Of a DNA stretch of 6,538 nt, positions 6,538 through 6,538 are shown one piece after another. The notes under the pieces were generated by a model. The model had not been told where the DNA came from and searched no databases. It saw only the letters and a program-made list of their open reading frames with translations. Numbering within the stretch: the first letter of the stretch is position 1; each line of letters begins with the position of its first letter. Both the position numbers and the translations under genes were made by a program. Source of the DNA: Methylococcaceae bacterium UBA659 (lineage in GTDB: Bacteria > Pseudomonadota > Gammaproteobacteria > Methylococcales > Methylomonadaceae). The stretch covers positions 1 to 6,538 of the forward strand of contig DBNZ01000050.1 in assembly GCA_002299495.1 (NCBI GenBank), read 5' to 3'.

Positions 6538-6538
6538 A

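Noticed and set aside
1..6538. CRISPR array, tRNA or rRNA genes, prophage genes
   Set aside because: No regularly spaced repeats, no tRNA-like cloverleaf and no ribosomal RNA or phage structural motifs were seen; the window is almost fully occupied by the five minus-strand genes.

Overview
The window reads as the downstream three quarters of a type I Zorya anti-phage defence operon, transcribed entirely from the minus strand. In transcription order it holds zorB (motor-stator protein), a complete vapB-vapC type II toxin-antitoxin pair, zorC (EH-signature protein) and zorD (very large SNF2-family helicase). zorA should lie immediately beyond the right edge; at most its last few codons fall inside the window. 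About 97 percent of the window is coding. The only non-coding stretches are roughly 127 bases after zorD, 87 bases between zorB and vapB, and 9 bases between vapB and vapC.

Organism: protein-level features (MotB/OmpA-like ZorB, enterobacterial-style VapBC, type I Zorya) and a G+C near 50 percent suggest a gammaproteobacterium. No housekeeping gene or rRNA is present to fix it further. A methanotroph-like relative is only a guess.

Layout: 1-127 is a structured non-coding tail with several short inverted repeats. 128-3427 is zorD. 3420-5051 is zorC, overlapping zorD by 8 bases. 5048-5452 is vapC, overlapping zorC by 4 bases (ATGA). 5462-5695 is vapB. 5696-5782 holds a good sigma70-like promoter with a palindrome in its spacer, and a 7-bp hairpin that touches the zorB stop codon. 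5783-6508 is zorB. 6509-6538 is the zorB leader or the end of zorA.

How the genes work together: in known type I Zorya, ZorA and ZorB form a proton-driven inner-membrane motor anchored to peptidoglycan. It senses phage entry and passes the signal to the cytosolic DNA-binding ZorC and the helicase/effector ZorD. All key residues visible here for ZorB (D26), ZorC (E and H of the EH signature) and ZorD (all SNF2 motifs) are intact, so the defence genes look functional. The striking feature is the VapBC pair placed inside the operon between the sensor half (zorAB) and the effector half (zorCD). It has its own promoter, is joined to zorC by a stop/start overlap, and its toxin carries Asn in place of a normally acidic catalytic residue. 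The toxin may therefore be weakened, with the pair kept as a regulator or addiction element for the defence operon.
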